Source of the DNA: an uncultured Lachnospiraceae bacterium
GTDB taxonomy: Bacteria; Bacillota; Clostridia; Lachnospirales; Lachnospiraceae
Reading direction: 5' to 3'
Length of the DNA stretch: 64,000 nucleotides
Assembly (NCBI GenBank): GCA_947571775.1
Contig: CANOZK010000002.1
Coordinates: forward strand, 1 to 64,000
Shown: positions 33,546 to 40,390 of the stretch, in pieces
Position numbering within the stretch: the stretch's first letter is position 1
How the letters are laid out: each line of letters opens with the position of its first letter
Position numbers and translations under genes: made by a program
The notes under the pieces: generated by a model
What the model saw: the letters and a program-made list of their open reading frames with translations, nothing else
Database searches by the model: none
What the model was told of the DNA's origin: nothing

Positions 33546-34097
33546 CTACTGGATGGACTTTCCAAGCTCATAGGCCTGCTGAAGTTCGGGTTTTCCCTCG
33601 ATGTCTCCGATATGGCCGCACCTTCCGGCCAGAACGTGCCCCAGGTTTTCCCACCTGAGATGCTCCATCAGATGATCGTAATAAAGGAGCACATCTTCAA
33701 AAGCATTCCCCTCTGCCGCCATCAAAAGCGCAGAAGATTTCCCGTTTCCCCGAAGAAGGTTCCCATCGCCTTCTTCCAAAGCAAACAGCCGGTCAATGGC
33801 CGTTCGGATCTGACCGCTCATATTCCAGTAATACAACGGAGTGGCAAGCACGACCACATCGCATTCTTTTACCACCGGATAAATTTTGGCCATGTCGTCT
33901 TTTTGGACACAGGGACATTCCCTGCTGCTGTGTCCGCCAAAGCAGCCCTTGCAGCCGTGGATATCCATTTCATCCAGGAAAAATTCTGTAATGGTATTTC
34001 CCGTTTCTTTCGCGCCTCTGGCAAACTCCGCAGTCAAAACCGTTGTGCTTCCCTTTCTGCGGGGGCTTCCGTTTAAAATGACAATTTTCTTACTCAT
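33546..34097 (-). CDS. flavodoxin-fold NAD(P)H-dependent oxidoreductase (paralogue 1)
   Basis: A 183-residue protein of the FMN-dependent iron-sulfur flavoprotein/WrbA-like group. It opens K-K-I-V-I-L-N-G-S-P-R-R-K-G-S-T, the FMN phosphate loop, and has the Cys segment H-G-C-K-G-C-F and E-C-P-C near 45-60. The motif T-P-L-Y-Y-W-N-M-S-G-Q follows. ATG 34097 is fixed by GAGGAGGATGCT; the open frame further upstream belongs to no gene. It is a paralogue of the gene just upstream and probably reduces quinones or other electrophiles. Confidence 0.85.
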   Translation of the reverse strand: MSKKIVILNGSPRRKGSTTVLTAEFARGAKETGNTITEFFLDEMDIHGCKGCFGGHSSRECPCVQKDDMAKIYPVVKECDVVVLATPLYYWNMSGQIRTAIDRLFALEEGDGNLLRGNGKSSALLMAAEGNAFEDVLLYYDHLMEHLRWENLGHVLAGRCGHIGDIEGKPELQQAYELGKSIQ

Positions 34098-34107
34098 AGC
34101 ATCCTCC

Positions 34108-34653
34108 TCAAATCGCGTCCGCCAAGGCCGCTGCCTTTTTGCAGCCGTCCGTCTTATCAATATCGCCGGGATTGAGCACACCCGGAACCAGAACTTCACC
34201 GACCATTTTCCATTTATTCAGCGCACACATGCGCTCCATGGGAATGCGCACGCCGTCCATCACAGACAGATCTTCCTCCTCACAGCAGGTAATCAGCGCG
34301 CACTCCTTGCCGGCAATCTCTTTTCCGCCGACAACCAGGGAGAAGATACGGTCAATGACTCCCTTGATCTGCGCCGGAATAGAGTACCAGTAGACTGGCA
34401 TGGTAAATACAATGGCATCCGCCTCCAGAATCGCCGGCGCTATCACATTGAAGTCGTCGTCAAAGGTACAGGCTTTGCCCGTAGAAAAACAGGTTTCACA
34501 GGCATGACAGCCGCCTATTTTTTTCATAGCGGCGTCAAAGCGGGTAATGGTATGCCCTTTATCTTGTGCAGCCTTGATAAATGCATCCGTCATGGCAAAG
34601 CTGTTTCCGTTTTTGCGGGGACTTCCTGTAATAACAACAATTTTTTTACTCAT
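34108..34653 (-). CDS. flavodoxin-fold NAD(P)H-dependent oxidoreductase (paralogue 2)
   Basis: A 181-residue paralogue of the downstream gene. FMN loop V-V-I-T-G-S-P-R-K-N-G-N-S, Cys segment G-C-H-A-C-E-T-C-F and the motif M-P-V-Y-W-Y-S-I-P-A-Q are present. Strong GAGGAGGATATCGATT precedes ATG 34653. Ten bases separate it from paralogue 1, so they are co-transcribed. The divergent HxlR-type regulator at 35322 probably controls the cluster. Confidence 0.85.
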   Translation of the reverse strand: MSKKIVVITGSPRKNGNSFAMTDAFIKAAQDKGHTITRFDAAMKKIGGCHACETCFSTGKACTFDDDFNVIAPAILEADAIVFTMPVYWYSIPAQIKGVIDRIFSLVVGGKEIAGKECALITCCEEEDLSVMDGVRIPMERMCALNKWKMVGEVLVPGVLNPGDIDKTDGCKKAAALADAI

Positions 34654-34707
34654 AATCGATATCCTCCTCTTTTTCCATCATTGGCACCAAATTTTATTCA
34701 CCATTTT

Positions 34708-35091
34708 TTATTTCTGAATGGTATCAGAATTCTGATTGTACGCCTTGGCAACACATTTCCATTCGCCGTCCATTTTCAGCAGAAGCAGTACGTCCGTAAA
34801 GTCAATGCGGTTGCCCCAGCCTTCTTCCAGTACGCGGACGACAGCAAGGCTTTCCTCAACCAACAGGACATCCACACGCGCCTTGAAATTGTCACCGCCA
34901 GGTACGGTATCTACATTGTGGTAGAACTGCTCAATAGAGCCATGCTCCAGTCTGCCGTCCAGATAACCAAACAAAACAGCTTCATCAGTAAATAATTCCT
35001 TGGCATATACACTGTTTCCCTCTGCAACGCTTTTGACAAATTTCATTGCTGCTTCTTCTACTGCCTGATATTCCTTTAACTCTGCTCTCAT
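34708..35091 (-). CDS. NTF2-like / lumazine-binding-like small protein
   Basis: A 127-residue protein of the SnoaL/NTF2 cone fold (Lumazine_bd_2-like). It starts with a helix (V-E-E-A-A-M-K-F-V-K-S-V-A-E-G), then A-V-L-F-G-Y-L-D-G and alternating strands ending W-K-C-V-A-K-A-Y. It is the first gene of the minus-strand cluster with two flavodoxins. AGGAGGTTGTTACA precedes ATG 35091. A specific ligand is not evident. Confidence 0.7.
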   Translation of the reverse strand: MRAELKEYQAVEEAAMKFVKSVAEGNSVYAKELFTDEAVLFGYLDGRLEHGSIEQFYHNVDTVPGGDNFKARVDVLLVEESLAVVRVLEEGWGNRIDFTDVLLLLKMDGEWKCVAKAYNQNSDTIQK

Positions 35092-35268
35092 TGTAACAAC
35101 CTCCTAAATTTTTTGAGAAATAGTAAATTCCATCTATATGGTCAGTCCTCCATCAAAGACGGCTTTCCCAGATGTTCATAGTTGTGCATTTTACTTGCAG
35201 GATTGACTTTCCCTGCCGCTGATATTATAATTATAATCAGAATTAATCAGAAAACAAGTACGCACATT

Positions 35269-35283
35269 TAAGTACGATACTTA
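35269..35283. promoter_or_regulatory. candidate HxlR operator
   Basis: Perfect palindrome TAAGTA-CGA-TACTTA in the divergent region 35092-35321. Half-site-like AAGTAC occurs again at 35256-35261 and ACTTAC near 35298. TATAAT-like boxes near 35225-35236 read well on both strands. Its place suggests control of both directions by the HxlR protein. Confidence 0.5.
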
Positions 35284-35321
35284 CATAAAAGTTATATACT
35301 TACTTAAAGGAGAGTGTAAAG

Positions 35322-35654
35322 ATGCACAAACGCTGTATATCACAAGAATGTCTGGAAACAACCGGTTTCAGCTACACATTATCCCTCATCAATGGAAAAT
35401 ATAAAATGACCATCCTCTATACACTGATGGAATTCGGCGTCGTCCGTTTCAACGAAATGAAAAAATACATCGGTGAAATTTCTTATAAAACACTCAGTTC
35501 CAACTTAAAAGAATTGGAAGCAGACCAGTTGGTGCACCGAAAAGAATATCCGCAAATCCCTCCAAAGGTGGAATACAGCCTTACAGAGCGCGGAAAGTCT
35601 CTGATTCCCATCTTAGACGGGATGTGTGAATGGGGAGATAACAACAGAATATAA
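35322..35654 (+). CDS. HxlR-family transcriptional regulator
   Basis: A 110-residue winged-helix regulator. It has C-x-n before the helix bundle (H-K-R-C-I-S-Q-E-C), the recognition region F-N-E-M-K-K-Y-I-G-E-I-S-Y-K-T-L-S-S-N-L-K-E-L-E split over residues 43-65, and the wing R-K-E-Y-P-Q-I-P-P-K-V-E-Y-S-L-T. Family members often sense aldehydes, quinones or redox state. ACTTAAAGGAGAG precedes ATG 35322. It is divergent from the flavodoxin cluster, its probable target. Confidence 0.9.
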   Translation: MHKRCISQECLETTGFSYTLSLINGKYKMTILYTLMEFGVVRFNEMKKYIGEISYKTLSSNLKELEADQLVHRKEYPQIPPKVEYSLTERGKSLIPILDGMCEWGDNNRI

Positions 35655-35669
35655 GAGAAGAACAGACAT

Positions 35670-35691
35670 CGTGCCCTCCGCTGAGGGCACG
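35670..35691. terminator. hairpin between convergent HxlR and MATE genes
   Basis: CGTGCCCTC (35670-35678), loop CGCT, GAGGGCACG (35683-35691): a perfect 9-bp stem. The T-tracts on both sides are poor, but placement between two convergent stops supports a bidirectional terminator. Confidence 0.6.
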
Positions 35692-35701
35692 AGAAACCTT
35701 T

Positions 35702-37078
35702 TCAAACAGAATTGCCCATCCGCTTCATCTCGCGCCACACAAAACACACGGCGAGAATGACTGCCGCGCCGTCGGCAATCGGACCCGCGTACATCACGCC
35801 GTCGATGCCAAACACGCACGGAAGCAGCAAAATCAGCGGGATCAGAAAGACAATCTGTCGTGTCAGAGCCATGATAATCCCCATCTTTGCCTTGCCGATG
35901 GACGAAAAAAAGTTAGAAGTCAGCGGCTGGATTCCGCAGAAAATCACCATCATCATATAGATACGGAAATACCGTTCGGAAAACTGGTAATAGATCTCCG
36001 ATCCGCTTCCAAAAATACTGACGATCTGCCGCGGGAACAACTGGAAGCAAAGAAAAGCGACTGCCGAAATAAAAAGCACTGCAACCAAAGCTTTCTTGTA
36101 AGTCTCTTTTACCCTGTTATAATTCTTAGAACCATAATTGAACCCGAAAATCGGCTGACATCCCTGCGAAATGCCCACAACGATAGAAATATAAATGACG
36201 TTTACTTTACTGATTACACCCACGCAGGCCAGAGGAATATCACTGCCATAGACCGACTGGGCGCCATAAGAACGCAGCGTATTGTTCAGCACAATCTGCA
36301 CCGCCGCCATTGCCAGTTGATTGAAGCAGGCGGCTGCACCCAAAGAGGTAATCTGCCTAAGCAAAACGGTCTGCAATCGGAAATCTTTTCTGCAAAACTT
36401 TCTCGCTTTAAATCTGAGAAGATAAGAGAAAACCAACACCGCGGACAAAATCTGCCCGACAATCGTCGCCAGCGCCGCACCGCGAATCCCCATGTCAAAT
36501 CCGAATATAAACAACGGATCCAGGAAACAATTCAAAACCGCTCCGGAAGCAATGCTGACCATGGAATACTTTGGACTTCCATCTGCCCGGATCAGGTGAC
36601 TGCCGCCTGTCCCAAAGATAAAAAACGGAATGCCAATCGCAGTAATGCCTGTATAGGAAAGCGCATAAGACAGGTTATCCTCCGTCGCGCCAAAAAGATG
36701 CAGAAAGGGCTGCAAAAAGGTCACCACAAGAATACAAAGCGCAATTCCGGAAATCACCAATGCCGCCAGCCCATTGCCCGCAATGTGCATGGCCTTCTCC
36801 CTGTCGCCCCGCCCCGACTCCAGGCTGAAATTCGACGCACTCCCCACGCCCAGCAACAAAGCCAGCGCCAGACTGAACGTTACAATGGGAAACGCAACGT
36901 TGGTCGCCCCATTTCCCAAAAGCCCCACGCTGCGCCCGATAAAAATCTGATCCACAATGTTATAGAGTGCGCTAACTAACCCGCTTATGACAGCTGGGAC
37001 GGCAAATTTTAGAATCAGCTTTCCGATTTCTCCAGTTGCAAGCGGATTGTTTTCTCGTTTCGTGATATTTGTTTTCAT
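35702..37078 (-). CDS. MATE-family efflux transporter
   Basis: A 458-residue membrane protein with 12 expected segments. It opens N-P-L-A-T-G-E-I-G-K-L-I-L-K-F-A-V-P-A, the standard MATE start, and has Y-N-I-V-D-Q-I-F-I-G-R and A-A-L-A-T-I-V-G-Q later. It would expel cationic compounds using Na+ or H+. ATG 37078 is fixed by GGGGAGGATTTTTT. The promoter lies about 120 bases upstream and is shared with the divergent TetR-type regulator. Confidence 0.93.
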   Translation of the reverse strand: MKTNITKRENNPLATGEIGKLILKFAVPAVISGLVSALYNIVDQIFIGRSVGLLGNGATNVAFPIVTFSLALALLLGVGSASNFSLESGRGDREKAMHIAGNGLAALVISGIALCILVVTFLQPFLHLFGATEDNLSYALSYTGITAIGIPFFIFGTGGSHLIRADGSPKYSMVSIASGAVLNCFLDPLFIFGFDMGIRGAALATIVGQILSAVLVFSYLLRFKARKFCRKDFRLQTVLLRQITSLGAAACFNQLAMAAVQIVLNNTLRSYGAQSVYGSDIPLACVGVISKVNVIYISIVVGISQGCQPIFGFNYGSKNYNRVKETYKKALVAVLFISAVAFLCFQLFPRQIVSIFGSGSEIYYQFSERYFRIYMMMVIFCGIQPLTSNFFSSIGKAKMGIIMALTRQIVFLIPLILLLPCVFGIDGVMYAGPIADGAAVILAVCFVWREMKRMGNSV

Positions 37079-37196
37079 AAAAAATCCTCCCCGAAATTCA
37101 AAAACGCCTCGGCGTTCTTGTAGCGGCGTGCGGGTCAGCTTCTCTGATACAATACGTCCTCGCATGCCCGACACAAATTAGTACGACCGTCCTATA

Positions 37197-37230
37197 TTGA
37201 CATTCTAGCACGGGTGGACTAAAATGTCAA
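37197..37230. promoter_or_regulatory. overlapping divergent promoters with inverted repeat
   Basis: Plus strand: TTGACA (37197-37202), 17 bases, TAAAAT (37220-37225), toward the TetR gene. Minus strand: TTGACA (37225-37230), 17 bases, TAGAAT (37202-37207), toward the MATE gene. The outer parts form an inverted repeat TATTGACATT/AATGTCAATA. Both promoters occupy the same 34 bases, so they should exclude each other and share one operator. Confidence 0.75.
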
Positions 37231-37261
37231 TAATGAAATGCAGATGGAGGTATCAGTCCAA

Positions 37262-37837
37262 ATGAAAAGCCGCAGAGAAGCGATTATGGATACAGCAGAA
37301 AAGCTATTCAATGAGAAAGGGTTTAACAGGGTTTCCCTGCGGAATATCTCGGATTCCCTTGGCATCAGCAAAGGCAATCTGACTTATTATTTCCAAAAGA
37401 AAGAAGATCTCATCGAAGCCTGCGTATTACGCAGCCACGAGAGCTACCAAAAGCATACCGTCCCCCAGACACTAGAAGAATTGAACCATCTCTTTTCTCT
37501 TTCTTTAGAGCAGAGAAAAAACAGACCCTATTATTTTAGAAACTACGCGCAGCTCTCCGAGGTTTGCCCCAGAGTGTATGAAATCCAGCTCTCCGTCATC
37601 GAAGATCTAGCAGAGGTCTTGAACAGCGCCATAAAAAATCTCATTGCCTCCGGCGAACTGCGTCAAGACTGCGCTTGCGCCTATGACGGAATCGTATCCT
37701 GTATGATATCCGTGCTGGCTTACGGCATCCCCTCTGTCATGGTCTCTTCCCCCGCAGAACAGCTTTCTTGCATCTGGAGCATTCTTATACCCTGCCTTAC
37801 AGAAAAAGGACTGCGTAAAATCAAAGAAATTTTATAA
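37262..37837 (+). CDS. TetR-family transcriptional regulator
   Basis: A 191-residue regulator with the N-terminal TetR helix-turn-helix: A-I-M-D-T-A-E-K-L-F-N-E-K-G-F, then V-S-L-R-N-I-S-D-S-L-G-I-S-K-G-N-L-T-Y-Y-F. The rest is a helical ligand-binding region without recognised relatives. I chose ATG 37262, which has GGAGG 11 bases upstream; ATG 37238 and 37244 lie ahead of that site. It is divergent from the MATE pump and probably represses it. Confidence 0.88.
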   Translation: MKSRREAIMDTAEKLFNEKGFNRVSLRNISDSLGISKGNLTYYFQKKEDLIEACVLRSHESYQKHTVPQTLEELNHLFSLSLEQRKNRPYYFRNYAQLSEVCPRVYEIQLSVIEDLAEVLNSAIKNLIASGELRQDCACAYDGIVSCMISVLAYGIPSVMVSSPAEQLSCIWSILIPCLTEKGLRKIKEIL

Positions 37838-37849
37838 CCGTTCAGCAGC

Positions 37850-37878
37850 TTGCATTTCCCAGCCTTTCGTGTTATACT
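37850..37878 (+). promoter_or_regulatory. queT promoter
   Basis: TTGCAT (37850-37855), 17 bases, TATACT (37873-37878), just upstream of the riboswitch-like leader. Confidence 0.65.
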
Positions 37879-37879
37879 A

Positions 37880-37951
37880 ACTCTCGGCGGTCACCGCCGT
37901 AAAATGTGCCGAGTGTTCGAGACCTTCCACTCGTAAAACAAAACTAAAGGA
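37880..37951 (+). promoter_or_regulatory. preQ1 riboswitch-like leader of queT
   Basis: The core 37910-37951 has a stem CGAGTG/CACTCG, a loop that starts TTC and is C-rich at its end, and an A-rich tail TAAAACAAAACTAAAGGAG. This is the layout of class I preQ1 aptamers, where the tail docks into the hairpin and hides the ribosome site. An additional stem CTCGGC/GCCGAG lies just upstream and shares bases. The next gene is a queuosine-precursor transporter, which fits. Confidence 0.6.
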
Positions 37952-37961
37952 GAACAACATT

Positions 37962-38447
37962 ATGAAAAATCAAAACACAGCCTTCTTAACACAGGCAGCA
38001 ATGATTGCTGCTGTCTATGTGGTGCTCACTTATGTATTCGCGCCATTTTCTTTTGGAGAAGTCCAGATTCGGATTGCTGAAGCTCTCACAATCCTTCCGG
38101 CCTTCACTCCAGCCGCAATTCCAGGGTTATTTATCGGTTGCTTCATTGGCAATGTTCTGGGCGGCGCAATCCTTCCCGACATCATTTTTGGAAGCGTGGC
38201 CACATTGATCGGGGCCTTCTTTACATATCAGCTCCGCGATAAGAACCGCTTTCTTGCGCCGCTGCCCCCTATCCTCGCCAACACGATCGTTGTGCCTTTC
38301 GTGCTTTACTACGGATATGGCGTGCCGCTGCCCATTCCATTTATGATGCTGACAGTGGGAGCCGGGGAAATTGTATCCTGCGGGGTATTCGGAATGGTTC
38401 TGTATCTGGCTCTCTGGAAATATAAAAATCTTGTATTTCAAAAATAG
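37962..38447 (+). CDS. queT: queuosine precursor transporter QueT
   Basis: A 161-residue membrane protein of the QueT (DUF988/COG4708) family, the S-component-like importer of queuosine precursors such as preQ1. Five to six hydrophobic segments are visible. The family signature F-G-E-V-Q-I-R-I-A-E-A-L lies near 29-40, and G-A-G-E-I-V-S-C-G-V near 136. AAAGGAGAACAAC precedes ATG 37962 and is part of the riboswitch tail. It is a single-gene unit followed by a hairpin. Confidence 0.9.
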   Translation: MKNQNTAFLTQAAMIAAVYVVLTYVFAPFSFGEVQIRIAEALTILPAFTPAAIPGLFIGCFIGNVLGGAILPDIIFGSVATLIGAFFTYQLRDKNRFLAPLPPILANTIVVPFVLYYGYGVPLPIPFMMLTVGAGEIVSCGVFGMVLYLALWKYKNLVFQK

Positions 38448-38454
38448 TAAAAAA

Positions 38455-38482
38455 ACAGCGGCCTGGTCTTCCAAGCCGCTGT
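38455..38482 (-). terminator. terminator of the flavodoxin/DUF3793 unit
   Basis: ACAGCGGC (38455-38462) pairs with GCCGCTGT (38475-38482), with an inner TGG/CCA. The minus strand continues with TTTTTT. It lies between convergent queT and the flavodoxin gene. Confidence 0.75.
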
Positions 38483-38511
38483 ACAAATTACAGATCCCAT
38501 TCTTATTATTG

Positions 38512-38934
38512 TTATGCCAACGCCGCGCCAAGCGCTTTGCAGGCGGCGATTGTATCACTGTCCGGCGCATCGTGACAGATAACACTGTCGCAGGCCAGCG
38601 CCGCCCCATCAGAAGTGCAGGTTTCCGCCCAGGTGCGCATCCATTCGCCGTCCCCCCAATCGTAAGAACCGAACAGAGCGATCTTTTTTCCTCCCAACTT
38701 TGGTCTGCAAGAATCAAACATTGGCTGGAATTCATCTTCCTCCAACTCCTCCTCTCCCATAGCTGGGCAGCCGAACGCCACACTGTCGTATGCATCCATC
38801 ATAGATGCGTTAAAGTCTGCCGCCGCCATCATAACAGCCTGCGCGCCCTTTTCCTTAATCCCATCCACAACAGCCTCCGCCATCGCTTCCGTGTTGCCTG
38901 TCTGACTCCAATAAACAACTGCAATTTTACTCAT
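38512..38934 (-). CDS. flavodoxin (short chain)
   Basis: A 140-residue flavodoxin that carries electrons on FMN. The phosphate loop is W-S-Q-T-G-N-T-E-A-M-A (about 9-19), and the later loops are F-G-C-P-A-M-G and G-S-Y-D-W-G-D-G-E-W-M. Acidic surface residues (E-E-E-L-E-E-D-E) are typical. It is 39 bases downstream of the DUF3793 gene. Flavodoxins often replace ferredoxin when iron is low. Confidence 0.92.
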   Translation of the reverse strand: MSKIAVVYWSQTGNTEAMAEAVVDGIKEKGAQAVMMAAADFNASMMDAYDSVAFGCPAMGEEELEEDEFQPMFDSCRPKLGGKKIALFGSYDWGDGEWMRTWAETCTSDGAALACDSVICHDAPDSDTIAACKALGAALA

Positions 38935-38973
38935 ATATTTTATCCAACCTTTCCCAATAAAAATTTTTCTATA

Positions 38974-39525
38974 TCAACCGGCGACTGTAAGCCGCTCAAT
39001 AGACTTTCCTCTGGCAAACTGTGCAGTGTAAACATCCGTACATTTTTTATATCTTGCAAATGTTTTCCTGGCATTTTCTTCATCTCCATAAACTTTCCAA
39101 CACCCGGTAAGCTTACTGCCCCGCGCCCGGTTCTTGATAAAACCGCACACATCCTCCGGCGGATAGCCCAGAAACAGCCCGATTTCATGGGGAAATTCGC
39201 TGCGCTCTCCTAATTTTCGGATTAGTTGAACAATGCAGCGCTCCGGTATTTCCGTTTCGTATCCGCTTTCCTTGAGCATACGGCAGGCGGCTGCATCCCT
39301 CAAATCGCGGAACAGATGAGAAACTCGATAGACATATACCAATGCGCGGCCGCCTTGGAATTTAAGCGGCACCACCCGCAGGCCCTTTCCTCTGAGCAGA
39401 CAATTCCAATGCCGTATGCTGTCCTTCATTTCATCCGCATTTGCAAAAGAACAGGAAAACATATTTGCAGTCTTCATGCCTGCAAGGGTGGGCGAACAAT
39501 GTTTTACAAGGATACCTTCTGACAT
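38974..39525 (-). CDS. DUF3793 family protein
   Basis: A 183-residue protein of the DUF3793 family, known from Clostridia beside flavodoxin genes. Features are an early H-C-S-P-T-L-A-G-M-K-T-A-N, then K-F-Q-G-G-R-A-L-V-Y-V-Y-R and E-I-G-L-F-L-G-Y-P-P-E-D-V. Function is not established; the pairing with flavodoxin suggests a role in iron or redox balance. AAAAAGGAGGTAAA precedes ATG 39525. Confidence 0.85.
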   Translation of the reverse strand: MSEGILVKHCSPTLAGMKTANMFSCSFANADEMKDSIRHWNCLLRGKGLRVVPLKFQGGRALVYVYRVSHLFRDLRDAAACRMLKESGYETEIPERCIVQLIRKLGERSEFPHEIGLFLGYPPEDVCGFIKNRARGSKLTGCWKVYGDEENARKTFARYKKCTDVYTAQFARGKSIERLTVAG

Positions 39526-39541
39526 TTTACCTCCTTTTTAA

Positions 39542-39555
39542 TTAGTTTTAACTAA
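39542..39555. promoter_or_regulatory. candidate operator of the DUF3793/flavodoxin unit
   Basis: The perfect palindrome TTAGTTTTAACTAA lies 17 bases before the DUF3793 start codon. A related ACTAAC and AAAACTAAAC follow within 25 bases. A metal-responsive (DtxR/Fur-type) or Rrf2-type regulator could bind; the sequence does not decide which. Confidence 0.45.
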
Positions 39556-39727
39556 CTATTTGTGAAAACTAAACGCCTTCCTTATGTGTTCTATCTATAA
39601 TCCTATTCTATTTTTCTTTCCTCTTCTACTCCAAAAGAACACAAAAACACTCCAATACAACACCCAATGACCAAAATATAGCTTATTTAGAAGCCACAAC
39701 CAAAATTAAAACTTTTTTCATGTCGTT

Positions 39728-39770
39728 GACAAAAAAAGGGACAGCCGTTTTTTAACAACCATCCCTTCAA
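39728..39770 (-). terminator. terminator of the Rrf2 regulator gene
   Basis: On the minus strand a 12-bp stem rich in G.T pairs (outer AAGGGA/TCCCTT) is followed by TTTTTTT, just after the stop at 39775. Confidence 0.65.
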
Positions 39771-39774
39771 CTGA

Positions 39775-40215
39775 TTATTTTGCATTTACAATATATTGCT
39801 TTACATCATTTACAACATCCGCAATGCTATACTGCTTCATTTGATTTTCCATTGCCCTCTGAATCTGCATCAGTTTGTCGTCCAATGACGCATGGATGTT
39901 TTTTCCCACCGGACAGTCTGGATTGGGATTTTCATGAAAATGAAACAATTCGCCTCCCTCCAGCAAATCCACCGCCAAATACACGTCATAAAAGGTAATC
40001 TGATCCAGCGGCCGCAGAGCCGTCGTGCCGCCTGTGCCCCTGGCTACTTTAATCAGTCCCGCTTTTCTGAGCTGGGAAAGAATGTTTCGTATGATAACCG
40101 GATTCACCTGGATGCTGGAGGCCAGGAAATCACTGGTAATTTTGTAGTCCTTTCCAAATGTCTCCATACAAGCAAAAATATGAATCGCTATGGTAAATCT
40201 GCTGGATATCTGCAC
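39775..40215 (-). CDS. Rrf2-family transcriptional regulator
   Basis: A 146-residue winged-helix protein: Q-I-S-S-R-F-T-I-A-I-H-I at the start, recognition region I-T-S-D-F-L-A-S-S-I-Q-V-N-P-V-I-I-R, and the wing G-L-I-K-V-A-R-G-T-G-G-T. Only one Cys remains in the usual cluster loop (N-P-D-C-P-V-G), so it is unlikely to hold an IscR-type Fe-S cluster. Homologues such as CymR or NsrR sense other signals. Its target may be the neighbouring DUF3793/flavodoxin pair. Confidence 0.88.
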   Translation of the reverse strand: MQISSRFTIAIHIFACMETFGKDYKITSDFLASSIQVNPVIIRNILSQLRKAGLIKVARGTGGTTALRPLDQITFYDVYLAVDLLEGGELFHFHENPNPDCPVGKNIHASLDDKLMQIQRAMENQMKQYSIADVVNDVKQYIVNAK

Positions 40216-40390
40216 ACTGCCACCTCCAAATATTTTTGTAATTCTCGAAAAATACGCTTTCTTAGTTTCTTTTACAGGGTTCTTAATGTAGCGTCAACAA
40301 TTACATTTTTACTGTCCCATCCTATATACCGGGAATGGTGCTGCCAGAAAAACAGGCTAACCATATGGCTGGTTATTCGTTCGGTGATCA

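Noticed and set aside
36317..36979. A 220-codon plus-strand frame inside the MATE gene
   Set aside because: Antisense to a clear membrane transporter; the product is Arg/Gln/His-rich without pattern.
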